From: Pseudomonas sp. R28(2017) | GTDB lineage: Bacteria > Pseudomonadota > Gammaproteobacteria > Pseudomonadales > Pseudomonadaceae | DNA: 64,000 bases | NCBI RefSeq assembly: GCF_002112505.1 | Contig: NZ_NEHW01000003.1 | Coordinates: forward strand, 310,001-374,000 | Direction of reading: 5' to 3' | Shown: one piece after another, positions 17,428 to 31,186 of the stretch | Position numbering within the stretch: the first letter of the stretch is position 1 | Layout: each line of letters starts with the position of its first letter | Position numbers and translations under genes: made by a program | Notes under the pieces: model-generated | Database searches by the model: none | What the model saw: the letters and a program-made list of their open reading frames with translations, nothing else | What the model was told of the DNA's origin: nothing

Positions 17428-17904
17428 TGCACGAATGCTCCGGGCAGTACGGCTGTGGAGGCTAATCAGTCTTTCCCGAGCAATTGGTGGAATATCCCCA
17501 CTGCATCAGGTGTTATAAAAGCACCCTGGAAACCGTGATCCCGAATCGATACGTTGCAAAAAAACAGACAGGTGGCCTGCTGAAAATGCCACGCCTCATT
17601 GGAGGTGCGCGCATTCGTCACAGATCACCCCGCCCGCTCCAAGGGCCTGTCGCAGGGCCAGTGACCCTACGGCAGAATCTGCATTTCGCATCGCTCATGC
17701 CCGTCAACGCCTTGTATTCCGGGGGTTACGCGATTTCCTGGGGTGTCAATCCGTGCCTCATTGATCGCTTGAAAGAGTGTCAATGGCACAAATTGTCGCA
17801 GAGCTTATTCTTTATTGATTGAACGTTCAATCAAAACAAAATAGACTGGCCTTCGCCGAGTCAGCCGCCTGTCGTCTGCTTGCAGGGCCTGAGGAGATAG
17901 CAAG
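17428..17904. other. betT-betI intergenic region
   Basis: 477 bases between two divergent genes. Apart from the perfect palindrome at 17815-17834 I found no gene, RNA or repeat. A 112-codon plus-strand frame (17484-17822) runs into the operator and has no recognisable protein character. The region before betT has no copy of the palindrome that I could see. Confidence 0.6.
17815..17834. promoter_or_regulatory. BetI operator
   Basis: TTGATTGAACGTTCAATCAA is a perfect 20-base palindrome 70 bases upstream of betI, of the size and symmetry expected for a TetR-family dimer. BetI is known to repress the bet genes and to release DNA when choline is present. Overlap with the betI promoter is likely but no clear -10/-35 pair is visible. 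Confidence 0.8.
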
Positions 17905-18561
17905 ATGCCCAAGGTCGGTATGCAACCCATCCGCCGCCAGCAGTTGATCGAAGCCACGTTGCAGGCGGTCGATCAGGTCGGTCTGGGGGACGCCAGCATT
18001 GCGCTGATTGCCCGTTTGGCCGGTGTGTCGAACGGCATCATCAGTCACTACTTTCGGGACAAGAACGGCCTGATCGCAGCGACAATGGGTTACATCATGA
18101 ACATGCTCAACGAAGGCGTTAGAGCACGTCGCCAGGCCCTGACGGACGACAGCCCGCGCGCCCACCTGAAAGTGATCATCGAGGGCAACTTCGATGCCAG
18201 CCAGGTGAACGGCCCGGCAATGAAAACCTGGTTGGCCTTCTGGGCTTCCAGCATGCACCAGCCCGATTTGCACAGGTTGCAGCGGATCAACGATCACCGC
18301 TTGTATTCCAACCTGTGCTGCCAGTTCCGCCGCGCCCTGCCGCTCTACCATGCGCGCAAGGCAGCCCGCGGCCTGGCGGCCCTGATCGACGGCCTGTGGC
18401 TGCGGGGTGCCCTGTCGGGGGATGCATTCGACACCGACCAGGCGATACGGATTGCATACGAATACATGGATCTACAACTGGCTAAACAGCACACCCTGGA
18501 CACAACCGACCAGGCCGCTGATCAAGCACGCACGGCCCTTGCCCACCCGGCAGGAGCGTGA
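17905..18561 (+). CDS. betI: Choline-responsive repressor BetI (TetR family)
   Basis: A TetR-type repressor of glycine betaine synthesis. The N-terminal helix-turn-helix (about 25-60) includes [26 protein letters not shown], typical of BetI. The frame encodes 218 residues, about 20 more than E. coli BetI; the extra tail ([19 protein letters not shown]) is hydrophilic and probably dispensable. It is the first gene of betIBA, with betB 37 bases downstream, and the palindrome at 17815 is its likely site. Confidence 0.93.
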   Translation: MPKVGMQPIRRQQLIEATLQAVDQVGLGDASIALIARLAGVSNGIISHYFRDKNGLIAATMGYIMNMLNEGVRARRQALTDDSPRAHLKVIIEGNFDASQVNGPAMKTWLAFWASSMHQPDLHRLQRINDHRLYSNLCCQFRRALPLYHARKAARGLAALIDGLWLRGALSGDAFDTDQAIRIAYEYMDLQLAKQHTLDTTDQAADQARTALAHPAGA

Positions 18562-18598
18562 CGCGCAGCCAACCACACACTGCACTTGCGAGGACACT

Positions 18599-20071
18599 AT
18601 GGCCCGTTTCGGAACGCAAAAACTCTACATTGATGGCGCTTACGTCGACGCTGGCAGCGATGCCACCTTCGAAGCCATCAACCCGGCCACCGGCGAAGTC
18701 CTCGCCCACGTGCAACGTGCCACCGAGGCCGACGTCGAGAAGGCCGTGGAAAGCGCCGAGCGCGGCCAGAAGGTCTGGGCGGCAATGACTGCCATGCAGC
18801 GTTCGCGCATCCTGCGCCGCGCCGTCGACATCCTGCGCGAGCGCAACGACGAGCTGGCCATGCTGGAAACCCTGGACACCGGCAAGTCGTACTCGGAAAC
18901 CCGCTACGTCGACATCGTCACCGGCGCCGACGTGCTGGAGTACTACGCTGGCCTGGTACCGGCCATCGAAGGTGAGCAGATCCCGCTGCGCGAATCGTCC
19001 TTCGTCTACACCCGCCGCGAGCCGCTGGGCGTGACCGTCGGTATCGGCGCCTGGAACTACCCGATCCAGATCGCCCTGTGGAAATCCGCCCCGGCCCTGG
19101 CCGCTGGCAACGCGATGATCTTCAAGCCGTCGGAAGTCACTTCGCTGACCACCCTGAAACTGGCCGAGATCTACACCGAAGCCGGCCTGCCTAACGGCGT
19201 GTTCAACGTCCTGACCGGCAGCGGCCGCGAAGTCGGCACCTGGCTGACCGAGCACCCACGCATCGAGAAAGTCTCCTTCACCGGCGGCACCACCACCGGC
19301 AAGAAGGTCATGGCCAGCGCCTCGAGCTCGTCGCTCAAGGAAGTCACCATGGAACTGGGCGGCAAGTCGCCACTGATCATCTGCGCCGACGCCGACCTGG
19401 ACAAGGCCGCCGACATCGCCATGATGGCCAACTTCTACAGCTCCGGTCAGGTCTGCACCAACGGCACCCGCGTGTTCATCCCGGCTGAAATGAAGGCAGC
19501 CTTCGAAGCCAAGATCGCCGAGCGCGTTGCCCGCATCCGCGTTGGCAACCCGGAAGACGAGAACACCAACTTCGGCCCGCTGGTCAGCTTCCAGCACATG
19601 GAAAGCGTGCTCGGCTACATCGCCAAAGGCAAAGAAGAAGGTGCCCGCGTGCTGTGTGGCGGCGAGCGTCTGACTGCCGGTGATTTCGCCAACGGTGCCT
19701 TCGTCGCGCCGACCGTGTTCACCGACTGCAGCGACGACATGACCATCGTCAAGGAAGAGATCTTCGGCCCAGTGATGAGCATCCTCACCTACGAAACCGA
19801 AGAAGAAGTCATCCGCCGTGCCAACGACACCGACTACGGCCTGGCCGCCGGTGTCTGCACCAACGACATCTCCCGCGCCCACCGCATCATCCACCAGCTG
19901 GAAGCCGGTATCTGCTGGATCAACGCCTGGGGCGAATCGCCGGCCGAAATGCCGGTCGGTGGCTACAAGCAGTCGGGCGTCGGCCGTGAGAACGGTGTCA
20001 GCTCGCTGGCTCAATACACTCGCATCAAGTCGGTCCAGGTCGAGCTGGGCGGCTACAACTCGGTCTTCTAA
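18599..20071 (+). CDS. betB: Betaine aldehyde dehydrogenase
   Basis: Oxidises betaine aldehyde to glycine betaine with NAD(P). The 490 residues match the family, with the general base in MELGGKSP and the nucleophile Cys286 in [12 protein letters not shown] chose the ATG at 18599 (beginning [13 protein letters not shown]), with CGAGG just before it; an upstream in-frame start lies inside betI. It sits between betI and betA. Confidence 0.97.
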   Translation: MARFGTQKLYIDGAYVDAGSDATFEAINPATGEVLAHVQRATEADVEKAVESAERGQKVWAAMTAMQRSRILRRAVDILRERNDELAMLETLDTGKSYSETRYVDIVTGADVLEYYAGLVPAIEGEQIPLRESSFVYTRREPLGVTVGIGAWNYPIQIALWKSAPALAAGNAMIFKPSEVTSLTTLKLAEIYTEAGLPNGVFNVLTGSGREVGTWLTEHPRIEKVSFTGGTTTGKKVMASASSSSLKEVTMELGGKSPLIICADADLDKAADIAMMANFYSSGQVCTNGTRVFIPAEMKAAFEAKIAERVARIRVGNPEDENTNFGPLVSFQHMESVLGYIAKGKEEGARVLCGGERLTAGDFANGAFVAPTVFTDCSDDMTIVKEEIFGPVMSILTYETEEEVIRRANDTDYGLAAGVCTNDISRAHRIIHQLEAGICWINAWGESPAEMPVGGYKQSGVGRENGVSSLAQYTRIKSVQVELGGYNSVF

Positions 20072-20148
20072 GGCCCTGTCCAGCCACGCCCGTGCCACTG
20101 CGCACGGGCGTTCCGCTCCCTGATCACCGCCAACACGAGGGTACTTCC

Positions 20149-21846
20149 ATGTCCCAAGAATTCGATTACATCATCGTCGGAGCAGGCTCCGCCGGTAACA
20201 CCCTGGCTACCCGCCTGACCGAAGACGCCGGCGTCAGCGTGCTACTGCTGGAAGCCGGTGGCCCCGACTACCGCTTCGACTTCCGCACCCAGATGCCAGC
20301 CGCCCTGGCCTTCCCACTGCAGGGCCGCCGCTACAACTGGGCCTACGAGACCGACCCGGAGCCGTTCATGGACGGCCGCCGCATGGAATGTGGCCGCGGC
20401 AAGGGCCTGGGTGGCTCGTCGCTGATCAACGGCATGTGCTACATCCGCGGCAACGCCATGGACTTCGACGGCTGGGCAGAACTGCCAGGCCTCGAAGACT
20501 GGACCTACCTGGACTGCCTGCCGTACTTCCGTAAAGCCGAAACCCGCGACATCGGCCCGAACGACTACCACGGCGGCGAAGGCCCGGTCAGCGTGGCCAC
20601 GCCGAAAGCCGGCAACAACCCGCTGTTCCACGCCATGGTCGAAGCCGGCGTGCAGGCCGGTTACCCGCGCACCGAAGACCTCAACGGCTACCAGCAGGAA
20701 GGCTTCGGCCCGATGGACCGTTCGGTGACCAAGAACGGCCGCCGTTCCAGCACCGCCCGTGGCTACCTGGACCAGGCCAAGAAGCGCCCGAACCTGACCA
20801 TCGTCACCCACGCCCTGAGCGACCGCGTGCTGTTCGACGGCAAGCGTGCCGTTGGCGTGACCTACCTGGTCGGCGACAGCGAAGAGCGCGTCGAGGCCCG
20901 TGCCCGCAAGGAAGTGATCGTCAGCTCCGGCGCCATCGCTTCGCCGCAACTGCTGCAGCGCTCCGGCGTCGGCCCACGCGCCCTGCTGGAAAGCCTCGAC
21001 ATCCCGGTGGTGCACGACCTGCCGGGCGTAGGCGAGAACCTGCAGGACCACCTCGAACTGTACCTGCAGTACGCCTGCACCCAGCCCGTGTCGCTGTACC
21101 CATCGCTGCTGTGGTGGAACCAGCCGGCCATCGGTGCCGAGTGGATGTTCAAGGGTACCGGTATCGGCGCCAGCAACCAGTTCGAGGCTGGTGGTTTCAT
21201 CCGTACCCGCCCTGAGTTCAAGTGGCCGAACATCCAGTACCACTTCCTGCCGGTGGCGATCAATTACAACGGCTCCAACGGCGTGAAGGAACACGGCTTC
21301 CAGGCGCACATGGGCTCCATGCGCTCGCCGGCCCGTGGTCGCATCCAGGCCAAGTCGAAAAACCCGCGCCAGCACCCGAGCATCCTGTTCAACTACATGT
21401 CCACCGAGCAGGACTGGCAGGAATTCCGCGACGGCATCCGCCTGACCCGCGAAATCATGGCCCAGCCGGCACTGGACCCGTACCGCGGTCGCGAGATCAG
21501 CCCGGGCGCCCACGTGCAAACCGATGAAGAGCTGGACAAGTTCATCCGCGAGCACGCCGAAACCGCCTTCCACCCATCCTGCTCGTGCAAGATGGGCACC
21601 GACGACATGGCAGTGGTCGACGGCGAAGGCCGCGTGCACGGCATGAAAGGCCTGCGTGTGGTCGATGCGTCGATCATGCCGCTGATCATCACCGGCAACC
21701 TCAACGCCACCACGATCATGATCGCCGAGAAGATCTCGGACAAGATCCGTGGGCGCAAGCCGCTGCCACGCAGCACCGCCAAGTATTACGTGGCGGGCGA
21801 TGCACCGGTGAAGGGCAAGCCGATGCGTGAAGTGAAGCAGGCGTAA
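20149..21846 (+). CDS. betA: Choline dehydrogenase
   Basis: A membrane-associated GMC-family flavoprotein that oxidises choline to betaine aldehyde and can continue to betaine. The 565 residues begin with the FAD-binding [18 protein letters not shown], and show the GMC signatures [14 protein letters not shown] and [16 protein letters not shown], with the catalytic His region [11 protein letters not shown] chose the ATG at 20149, preceded by GAGGG. It ends the betIBA operon ahead of a collapsed REP and a terminator. Confidence 0.97.
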   Translation: MSQEFDYIIVGAGSAGNTLATRLTEDAGVSVLLLEAGGPDYRFDFRTQMPAALAFPLQGRRYNWAYETDPEPFMDGRRMECGRGKGLGGSSLINGMCYIRGNAMDFDGWAELPGLEDWTYLDCLPYFRKAETRDIGPNDYHGGEGPVSVATPKAGNNPLFHAMVEAGVQAGYPRTEDLNGYQQEGFGPMDRSVTKNGRRSSTARGYLDQAKKRPNLTIVTHALSDRVLFDGKRAVGVTYLVGDSEERVEARARKEVIVSSGAIASPQLLQRSGVGPRALLESLDIPVVHDLPGVGENLQDHLELYLQYACTQPVSLYPSLLWWNQPAIGAEWMFKGTGIGASNQFEAGGFIRTRPEFKWPNIQYHFLPVAINYNGSNGVKEHGFQAHMGSMRSPARGRIQAKSKNPRQHPSILFNYMSTEQDWQEFRDGIRLTREIMAQPALDPYRGREISPGAHVQTDEELDKFIREHAETAFHPSCSCKMGTDDMAVVDGEGRVHGMKGLRVVDASIMPLIITGNLNATTIMIAEKISDKIRGRKPLPRSTAKYYVAGDAPVKGKPMREVKQA

Positions 21847-21851
21847 GCCTG

Positions 21852-21894
21852 CACCGGCCTCTTCGCGTGCAAGCCCGCGAAAGGGCCGCCCCAG
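21852..21894. repeat. Collapsed REP remnant after betA
   Basis: The outer arms of a REP pair (GGCCTCTTCGCG and CGCGAAAGGGCC) flank a single TGCAAGCC core, as if the two units and the spacer had been deleted down to one imperfect palindrome. Confidence 0.7.
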
Positions 21895-21904
21895 GCAACA
21901 CAAG

Positions 21905-21933
21905 AAAAGGCACCCACCGCGGTGCCTTTTTTT
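21905..21933 (+). terminator. Intrinsic terminator of betIBA
   Basis: The stem AAAAGGCACC/GGTGCCTTTT has a six-base loop and ends in seven T. It closes the bet operon 50 bases before the sigma-54 promoter of the next gene. Confidence 0.9.
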
Positions 21934-21983
21934 CATCTGCAGAAACGCTTTACATGCTGCCAATTCATCAGGTTAGAATCGAT

Positions 21984-21999
21984 TGGCACGCGACTTGCC
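21984..21999 (+). promoter_or_regulatory. Consensus sigma-54 promoter before the NhaP2 antiporter gene
   Basis: TGGCACGCGACTTGCC is an exact TGGCACG-N4-TTGC match, with ten bases between GG and GC. The predicted start near 22010 gives a leader of about 30 bases before the TTG at 22041. The activator is unknown; I saw no NtrC-like palindrome close by. Confidence 0.75.
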
Positions 22000-22040
22000 A
22001 GTCAAGTCATTTTCCCCGCGCCACCCCGGAGTACCTGCCT

Positions 22041-23783
<1,743 letters not shown>

Positions 23784-23818
23784 ACTTCGTTTCTGCCGGA
23801 TCCACAAGTAGTCTGCCT

Positions 23819-26800
23819 ATGTCCCTGCGCGTGTACCTTCGCACAGCCCTGCTCGGGCTGTGCCTGTCCCTCTCGTTCGCCGCTGGCGCGGCCGAGCTCC
23901 CCACCACGACCAGCATCCAGAGCAGCCTGAACAAGATTTCCCAGCCCAAGGGTGCCGAGGCCGACCCCAAGGCTGCGCAACAGACACCCGAGCAGAAGGC
24001 TCAGCAACAGGTGCTGGAACAGACCCTGGCGCTGCTGCTCAGCAAGGAAGACAGCGAAAAGAAGCTTGAGGCACTCAAGCAGCAATTGGCTGGCGCGCCC
24101 AAGGAAACCGCCGACAGCCAGCGCGAACTGATCAAGCTCAAGGCCAGCAAGCCCCTGCCAGTGGCCCAGCGCTACGCCAACCTGAATGTGCCGCAGCTGG
24201 AGCAGATGCTCAGCGAGCGCAGCACGCAGCAAGGCGAACTGCAAAAGGCACTGTCGGACGCCAACAGCCTGATCATCAATTCGCAGACCCGCCCGGAGCG
24301 GGCCCAGGCCGAAATCAGCAACAACCAGACACGTACCCAGCAGATCAACTCCAGCCTCAAGAGCGGCAAGGACAACGGCAAGCCCCTCAACAGCGACCAA
24401 CGCAACAAGCTCAACGCCGAGCTGGCATCGCTCAATGCCCTGACCTTGCTGCGCCGCCAGGAGCTGGCCGGCAACGGCCTGCTGCAGGACCTGGGCAATG
24501 CCCGTCACGACCTGCTGATCGAGCGCGCCACGCGGATGGAGCAGGAAATCCAGGACCTGCAATCGCTGATCAACGAAAAGCGCCTGGCCCAGTCGCAGCA
24601 GACGGTCACCCAGCAATCGATCGAAGCGCAGAAAGCCGGCGGCAGCACCCTGCTGGCCAACGAAAGCGCTGCCAACCTGAAACTGTCCGACTACCTGCTC
24701 AAGAGCACCGACCGCCTCAACGAGCTGACCCAGCAGAACCTGCGCAGCAAGCAGCAGCTCGACAGCCTGACCCAGGCCGACCAGGCCCTGGACGAACAGA
24801 TCAGCGTGCTCAAGGGCAGCCTGCTGCTGTCCAAGATCCTCTACAAGCAGAAGCAGGCCCTGCCGCACCTGAAGGTCGACCGCGACCTGGCTGACCAGAT
24901 TGCCGATATCCGGCTTTACCAGTTCGAGGTGAACCAGCAACGCGAGCAGATGAGCAGTCCGGCCGCCTACGTCGACAACCTGCTGGTCGGCCAGCCGCAG
25001 GAGCAGGTTACCCCGCAGCTGCGCAAGGCGCTGCTGGAGGTGATGATTACCCGCGCCGACCTGCTCGAACGCCTCAGCCGCGAGCTGTCGGCACTGCTCA
25101 ACGAATCGATCACCTTGCAGCTCAACCAGAAGCAGCTGCTCGGCACTGCCCAGGGCTTGCGCACCACGCTCGAAGAGCAGATGTTCTGGATCCCCAGCAA
25201 CAAGCCACTGGACTGGGAGTGGCTGAGCCTGGTGCCGGCACGCTTCACCGACCAGGTGGCCAACCTGCCTTGGGGTTCGGGCCTCAAGGAGCTGGCCGAT
25301 GGGCTGAGCCAGCGGCCGCTGCTGTTCCTGCCGTTGCTGCTGGTGATCGGCGCCCTGCTGTGGCGGCGCAAGTACCTGCACCAGCGACTCGGCAAGGTGC
25401 ACCAGGATATTGGCCACTTCCGCCGTGACAGCCAGTGGCACACGCCCCAGGCCATCCTGATCAACATCCTGCTCGCCATGCCGGTCAGCCTGGGCCTGGC
25501 ACTGTGCAGCTACGCGCTGCAGATCGACGCTCGTGGCCAGAACGCCAACCTGGGCGCCGCCCTGTGGCAGCTGGCCCAGGCCTGGCTGGTGTTCTACACC
25601 GCTTATCGCATCCTCGCCCCTGGCGGCGTGGCGGAAATCCACTTCCGCTGGCACAAGCCCCAGGTCGAGTTCCTGCGCGGCTGGGTGCGCCGCCTGGGCA
25701 CCGTGGTGCTGGCCCTGGTCGGGGTGGTGGCGGTGGCCGAACACCAACCCTCGGCGCTGGCCGAAGATGTGCTGGGCATCGCCATCGTGCTGACCTGCTA
25801 CGCCCTGATGGCCTGGCTGCTCAGCCGCCTGCTGCTGAGCAGCCCGGCGCACCGCGACACCTCGCTGTTCCGCAAGGCGGTCGGGGTGGCCTTCACCGCC
25901 CTGCCGATCGCGTTGTTCGTGGCGGTCTGCTTCGGCTACTACTACACCGCACTGAAACTGACCGACCGACTGATCTACACCCTCTACCTGCTGCTGTTCT
26001 GGCTGGTGATCGAGGCCGCTTTCGTCCGTGGCCTGTCGGTGGCGGCGCGGCGCCTGGCCTACCAGCGCGCACTGAGCAAACGCCAGGCGGCCAAGGAAGG
26101 GCTGGACGGCGAAGTCATCACCGAAGAGCCGACCCTGGATATCGAACAGGTCAACCAGCAGTCGCTGCGCCTGATCCGCCTGGCCCTGCTCGGCGGCTTC
26201 ATCGCCGGCCTGTACTGGGTGTGGTCGGACCTGATCTCGGTGTTCGCCTACCTCAACAATTTCACCCTGTACGAGTACACCAGCGGTACCGGCGCCACTG
26301 CCAGCATGGTGCCGATCAGCCTGGGCGACTTCCTCGGTGCACTGGTCATCATCGGCATCACCTTCGCGCTCGCACGCAACCTGCCCGGCCTGCTCGAAGT
26401 CCTGGTGCTGTCGCGGCTCAACCTGGCCCAAGGCAGTGCGTACGCCACCACCACCTTGCTGTCCTATGTCATCGTCGGCGTCGGCATCGTCAGCACCCTG
26501 TCTACCCTCGGGGTGAGCTGGGACAAGCTGCAATGGCTGGTGGCAGCGCTGTCGGTGGGCCTGGGCTTCGGCATGCAGGAGATCTTCGCCAACTTCATCT
26601 CCGGCATCATGATCCTGTTCGAGCGCCCGGTGCGGATCGGCGATACCATCACCATCGGCAACCTGTCCGGCACGGTGAGCAAGATCCGCATCCGCGCCAC
26701 CACCATCACCGATTTCGACCGCAAGGACATCATCGTCCCCAACAAGACCTTCATCACCGGCCAGCTGATCAACTGGTCGCTGACCGACACGGTCACCCGG

Positions 26801-27154
26801 GTGACGCTGAAGCTGGGCATCGACTACGGTTCCGACCTCGACCTGGTGCGCGACCTGCTGCTCAAGGGCGCCCACGAGAACCCGCGGGTACTCAAGGACC
26901 CGGAGCCGATCGTGTACTTCCTCAACTTCGGCGAGAGCTCGCTGGACCACGAACTGCGCATGCACGTGCGTGACCTGGGTGACCGCAACCCGACGCTGGA
27001 CGAGATCAACCGCTACATCAACCGCGAGTTCAAGGCCCACGACATCAAGATCTCGGTGCGCCAGGTCGAGGTGTTCCTGATGGACCAGAAAGGCGGCAAG
27101 CAGCAGTTGATCCCGATCGAGCAACCTAAACCGGATGGCACGGCACCGGCCTGA
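23819..27154 (+). CDS. mscK: Large mechanosensitive channel, MscK (KefA) type
   Basis: A tension-gated inner-membrane channel that releases solutes on osmotic downshock. The 1111 residues have a signal peptide (about 1-23), a long periplasmic coiled-coil region (about 30-480), about eleven membrane spans and a C-terminal MscS module (about 890-1060) with the pore-helix and beta-domain sequence GLGFGMQEIFANFISGI and ERPVRIGDTITIG. I chose the ATG at 23819, which begins the signal peptide, 35 bases after nhaP2. Its neighbours suggest osmotic adaptation. Confidence 0.93.
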   Translation: MSLRVYLRTALLGLCLSLSFAAGAAELPTTTSIQSSLNKISQPKGAEADPKAAQQTPEQKAQQQVLEQTLALLLSKEDSEKKLEALKQQLAGAPKETADSQRELIKLKASKPLPVAQRYANLNVPQLEQMLSERSTQQGELQKALSDANSLIINSQTRPERAQAEISNNQTRTQQINSSLKSGKDNGKPLNSDQRNKLNAELASLNALTLLRRQELAGNGLLQDLGNARHDLLIERATRMEQEIQDLQSLINEKRLAQSQQTVTQQSIEAQKAGGSTLLANESAANLKLSDYLLKSTDRLNELTQQNLRSKQQLDSLTQADQALDEQISVLKGSLLLSKILYKQKQALPHLKVDRDLADQIADIRLYQFEVNQQREQMSSPAAYVDNLLVGQPQEQVTPQLRKALLEVMITRADLLERLSRELSALLNESITLQLNQKQLLGTAQGLRTTLEEQMFWIPSNKPLDWEWLSLVPARFTDQVANLPWGSGLKELADGLSQRPLLFLPLLLVIGALLWRRKYLHQRLGKVHQDIGHFRRDSQWHTPQAILINILLAMPVSLGLALCSYALQIDARGQNANLGAALWQLAQAWLVFYTAYRILAPGGVAEIHFRWHKPQVEFLRGWVRRLGTVVLALVGVVAVAEHQPSALAEDVLGIAIVLTCYALMAWLLSRLLLSSPAHRDTSLFRKAVGVAFTALPIALFVAVCFGYYYTALKLTDRLIYTLYLLLFWLVIEAAFVRGLSVAARRLAYQRALSKRQAAKEGLDGEVITEEPTLDIEQVNQQSLRLIRLALLGGFIAGLYWVWSDLISVFAYLNNFTLYEYTSGTGATASMVPISLGDFLGALVIIGITFALARNLPGLLEVLVLSRLNLAQGSAYATTTLLSYVIVGVGIVSTLSTLGVSWDKLQWLVAALSVGLGFGMQEIFANFISGIMILFERPVRIGDTITIGNLSGTVSKIRIRATTITDFDRKDIIVPNKTFITGQLINWSLTDTVTRVTLKLGIDYGSDLDLVRDLLLKGAHENPRVLKDPEPIVYFLNFGESSLDHELRMHVRDLGDRNPTLDEINRYINREFKAHDIKISVRQVEVFLMDQKGGKQQLIPIEQPKPDGTAPA

Positions 27155-28777
<1,623 letters not shown>

Positions 28778-28793
28778 TATTCAAGGAACCTAC

Positions 28794-29228
28794 ATGTCCG
28801 ACCCACTGGTAATCCCCTGCCCCCACTGCAACGGCCTCAACCGCCTGCCGGCGGCGCGCCTGGGTGACAACCCGAAATGCGGGCGCTGCAAGCAGGACGT
28901 GCTGCTGAGCACCCCGTTCGAACTCAGCGAAGCCAACTATGCCAGCCAGATCAAGGGCGACCTGCCACTGCTGATCGACGTCTGGGCCGACTGGTGCGGC
29001 CCATGCAAATCCTTCGCTCCGACCTTCGAACAGGCCGCCCGCCAGCTCAGCGGTCGCTGCCGCCTGGCCAAGCTCGACAGCGAGGCCAACCGCAACCTGG
29101 CCGGGCAACTGGGCATCCGCTCGATACCCAGCCTGATCCTGTTCAAGAACGGCCGCGAAATCAGCCGCCAGGCCGGGGCGTTTCCACTCCAGTCGTTGCT
29201 GGAGTGGCTGCGTAGCCAGGGGGTCTGA
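28794..29228 (+). CDS. trxC: Thioredoxin 2 (TrxC)
   Basis: A thiol-disulfide reductase with an N-terminal zinc finger. The 144 residues carry CPHC (Cys9, Cys12) and CGRC (Cys29, Cys32) for zinc, then a thioredoxin domain with WCGPC (Cys68, Cys71) and IRSIPSLILFKNG. I chose the ATG at 28794, with AAGGAA just upstream, over an in-frame start inside selO. It is probably co-transcribed with selO. Confidence 0.96.
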   Translation: MSDPLVIPCPHCNGLNRLPAARLGDNPKCGRCKQDVLLSTPFELSEANYASQIKGDLPLLIDVWADWCGPCKSFAPTFEQAARQLSGRCRLAKLDSEANRNLAGQLGIRSIPSLILFKNGREISRQAGAFPLQSLLEWLRSQGV

Positions 29229-29249
29229 AGCGCATGTCTTGAGCTGTTT

Positions 29250-29299
29250 GGTGCCTATCAGATCGAGCGCCGCCCGCGCGGCGCTCGGTCTCATAGGCG
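29250..29299. repeat. Palindromic repeat after trxC, likely terminator
   Basis: GAGCGCCGC (29265-29273), a four-base loop and GCGGCGCTC (29278-29286) form a nine-base perfect stem, nested inside GCCTAT...ATAGGC. A second copy of the element lies at 49801-49840 in the opposite orientation. It stands between convergent trxC and the ParA gene and probably ends transcription. Confidence 0.75.
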
Positions 29300-29309
29300 C
29301 TGAAGATCT

Positions 29310-30083
29310 TCAGCCATTCTCTTCGAGCAGCGAGTGCAACTCGACAAACTGCTGGGTCAGCTTGTGCCGCGGTTCCAGGTGAATCAGCGGCAGGCTAGCA
29401 TGGTGCGATTCACGCATCTTCACCGAACTGCCCAGGTATACCGGTAGCACCGGCAGCCCTTCGGCCAGCAGTTCGTCGAGCATCTGCTGGGGCAGGCTGG
29501 CGCGGGACTGGAACTGGTTGACCACGATGCCTTCGACCACCAGGTCTTCATTGTGGTCATCCTTGAGCTCTTCGATCTCGGCCAGCAGTCCATATAGCGC
29601 CTGGCGCGAGAAACTGTCGCAGTCAAAGGGGATCAGCACGCGATCAGCGGCAATCAATGCGGAAACCGCATAGAAATTGAGGGCCGGCGGCGTGTCGATG
29701 TAGATCCGCTCGTAGTCCTCGTCCAGCTCGTCGAGCAACTTACGCAGCTTGTTGATCTTGTGCTTGGCCTCAAGCTTCGGCTGAAGGTCGGCCAGCTCCG
29801 CCGTGGCGGTGACCACATGCAGGTTGTCGAACGGGGTTTCGTAGATATCGACCTGGTTCTTCTTGCTGAACGGCCCGCTGGACAGGCTCTGCTTGAAGAA
29901 ATCGGCGATACCCATGGGAATGTCGTCGCCGGTCAGACCGGTCAGGTACTGGGTCGAGTTGGCCTGGGCATCCAGGTCGATCAGCAAGGTCCGATAACCT
30001 TCGCTGGCGCTCACTGCCGCCAGGTTGCAAGCGATGCTCGACTTGCCCACGCCACCTTTCTGATTGAACACCACGCGCCGCAT
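29310..30083 (-). CDS. ParA/MinD-family ATPase without ParB
   Basis: A 257-residue P-loop ATPase of the ParA class. The deviant Walker [11 protein letters not shown] has both Lys9 and Lys14, and the switch regions appear as [14 protein letters not shown] and [13 protein letters not shown] chose the ATG at 30083 because Walker A normally begins within the first ten residues; the longer frame adds 31 residues of low quality. No ParB, MinE or other partner gene is adjacent, so the cargo cannot be told; it is unlikely to be the chromosome-segregation parA, which is beside parB. Confidence 0.85.
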   Translation of the reverse strand: MRRVVFNQKGGVGKSSIACNLAAVSASEGYRTLLIDLDAQANSTQYLTGLTGDDIPMGIADFFKQSLSSGPFSKKNQVDIYETPFDNLHVVTATAELADLQPKLEAKHKINKLRKLLDELDEDYERIYIDTPPALNFYAVSALIAADRVLIPFDCDSFSRQALYGLLAEIEELKDDHNEDLVVEGIVVNQFQSRASLPQQMLDELLAEGLPVLPVYLGSSVKMRESHHASLPLIHLEPRHKLTQQFVELHSLLEENG

Positions 30084-30179
30084 GATTGACCTCCGTGTAT
30101 CAACGAATGCCCGAGTATGTGGCGGCGCAGCGGCAATGGCCAGTGCCATTTGCCCAGTGGCCGGCGCAGGCTGCAAAGA

Positions 30180-31079
30180 TCACCCCTGGCCTGCCATCAG
30201 CCCCGTGAGCAACTCGGCGAACGCCCGGGCCATCGCCGAACCGCCACGCTCGCGCTGCACCAGCCACACCGCCGACATCGCCCCTTCATCCAGCAGCGTG
30301 CGGTACACCACGCCTTCGATACGCATGCGCTGGAACGACGCTGGCAGCACCGAGACGCCAAGCCCCGCGGACACCAGGCCGATGATGGTCATCGCCTCGC
30401 CCGCTTCTTGGGCAAAATGCGGGTTGAAACCCGCCTGGCGCGCCAGGCTCAGCAACTGCGCATGCAATCCGCTGCCATAGCTGCGCGGGAAGAACACGAA
30501 CGGTTCATGGGCCAGGGCGGCCATGTGCACGCCATGCTCGGTGCATTCGGCCAACGGGTGCGAGGCGTTGATCACCGCCACCAGCGGCTCGCGGAACAGT
30601 TCGGTAGCCACCAGGCCCTCCGGCAGTGGCATCGGCCGCATCAGCCCGACCTCGATGGATTCGTCGAACACCCCTTCGGCAACGTCGCGACTGCTCATTT
30701 CCTTGAGGTTCAGGTGCACGGCCGGGAAGCGCTGGCGAAAGGCATGGATGGCCTTGGGAATCTTCGACGTGAATGGCGCCGACGAGGTGAAGCCGATCTT
30801 CATCTCGCCCAGCTCACCCAACTGCGCACGGCGCGCGACATCGGCCGCCTTCTCCACCTGCGCCAGCACCTGGCGCGCCTCTTCAAGGAACAGCCGGCCG
30901 GCCTCACTCAGCTCGACCCGACGGTTGGTCCGCTCGAACAGGCGAGCACCCAGTTCCTGCTCCAGTGCCTGGATCTGCTGGCTCAATGGCGGCTGAGAGA
31001 TGCCCAGTTGCTGGGCCGCGCGGCCAAAGTGCAGCTCTTCGGCAACGGCGATGAAGTAACGCAGATGGCGCAGTTCCAT
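30180..31079 (-). CDS. LysR-family regulator (YnfL-like)
   Basis: A 299-residue LysR-type regulator with the N-terminal winged helix (MELRHLRYFIAVAEELHFGRAA... to about residue 60) and a periplasmic-binding-like effector domain (about 90-290). I chose the ATG at 31079, which gives the standard LysR N-terminus. It is divergent from an MFS transporter gene across 107 bases, the same layout as ynfL-ynfM in E. coli, so it most likely controls that gene. The effector is unknown. Confidence 0.88.
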   Translation of the reverse strand: MELRHLRYFIAVAEELHFGRAAQQLGISQPPLSQQIQALEQELGARLFERTNRRVELSEAGRLFLEEARQVLAQVEKAADVARRAQLGELGEMKIGFTSSAPFTSKIPKAIHAFRQRFPAVHLNLKEMSSRDVAEGVFDESIEVGLMRPMPLPEGLVATELFREPLVAVINASHPLAECTEHGVHMAALAHEPFVFFPRSYGSGLHAQLLSLARQAGFNPHFAQEAGEAMTIIGLVSAGLGVSVLPASFQRMRIEGVVYRTLLDEGAMSAVWLVQRERGGSAMARAFAELLTGLMAGQG

Positions 31080-31136
31080 GATCAGCTCCAAACAAGTCGC
31101 TAAACGTCTCAAATAGGTCGAACAATATATTGGATC

Positions 31137-31146
31137 TAATCATTAG
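31137..31146. promoter_or_regulatory. Possible LysR operator
   Basis: The short dyad TAAT-C-ATTA lies in the 107-base gap between the LysR gene and the MFS gene, in an AT-rich stretch. The position suits an operator or overlapping promoters, but the motif is short. Confidence 0.3.
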
Positions 31147-31186
31147 CCAGCTATATGCTTTTTTCATTGCACCAGAGGTACCGCCC

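Noticed and set aside
17784..17800. TGGCACAAATTGTCGCA as a sigma-54 promoter for betI
   Set aside because: The GG to GC spacing is 11 bases rather than the strict 10.
17484..17822. A 112-codon frame between betT and betI
   Set aside because: No recognisable domain or ribosome site, unusual composition, and it ends inside the BetI palindrome.
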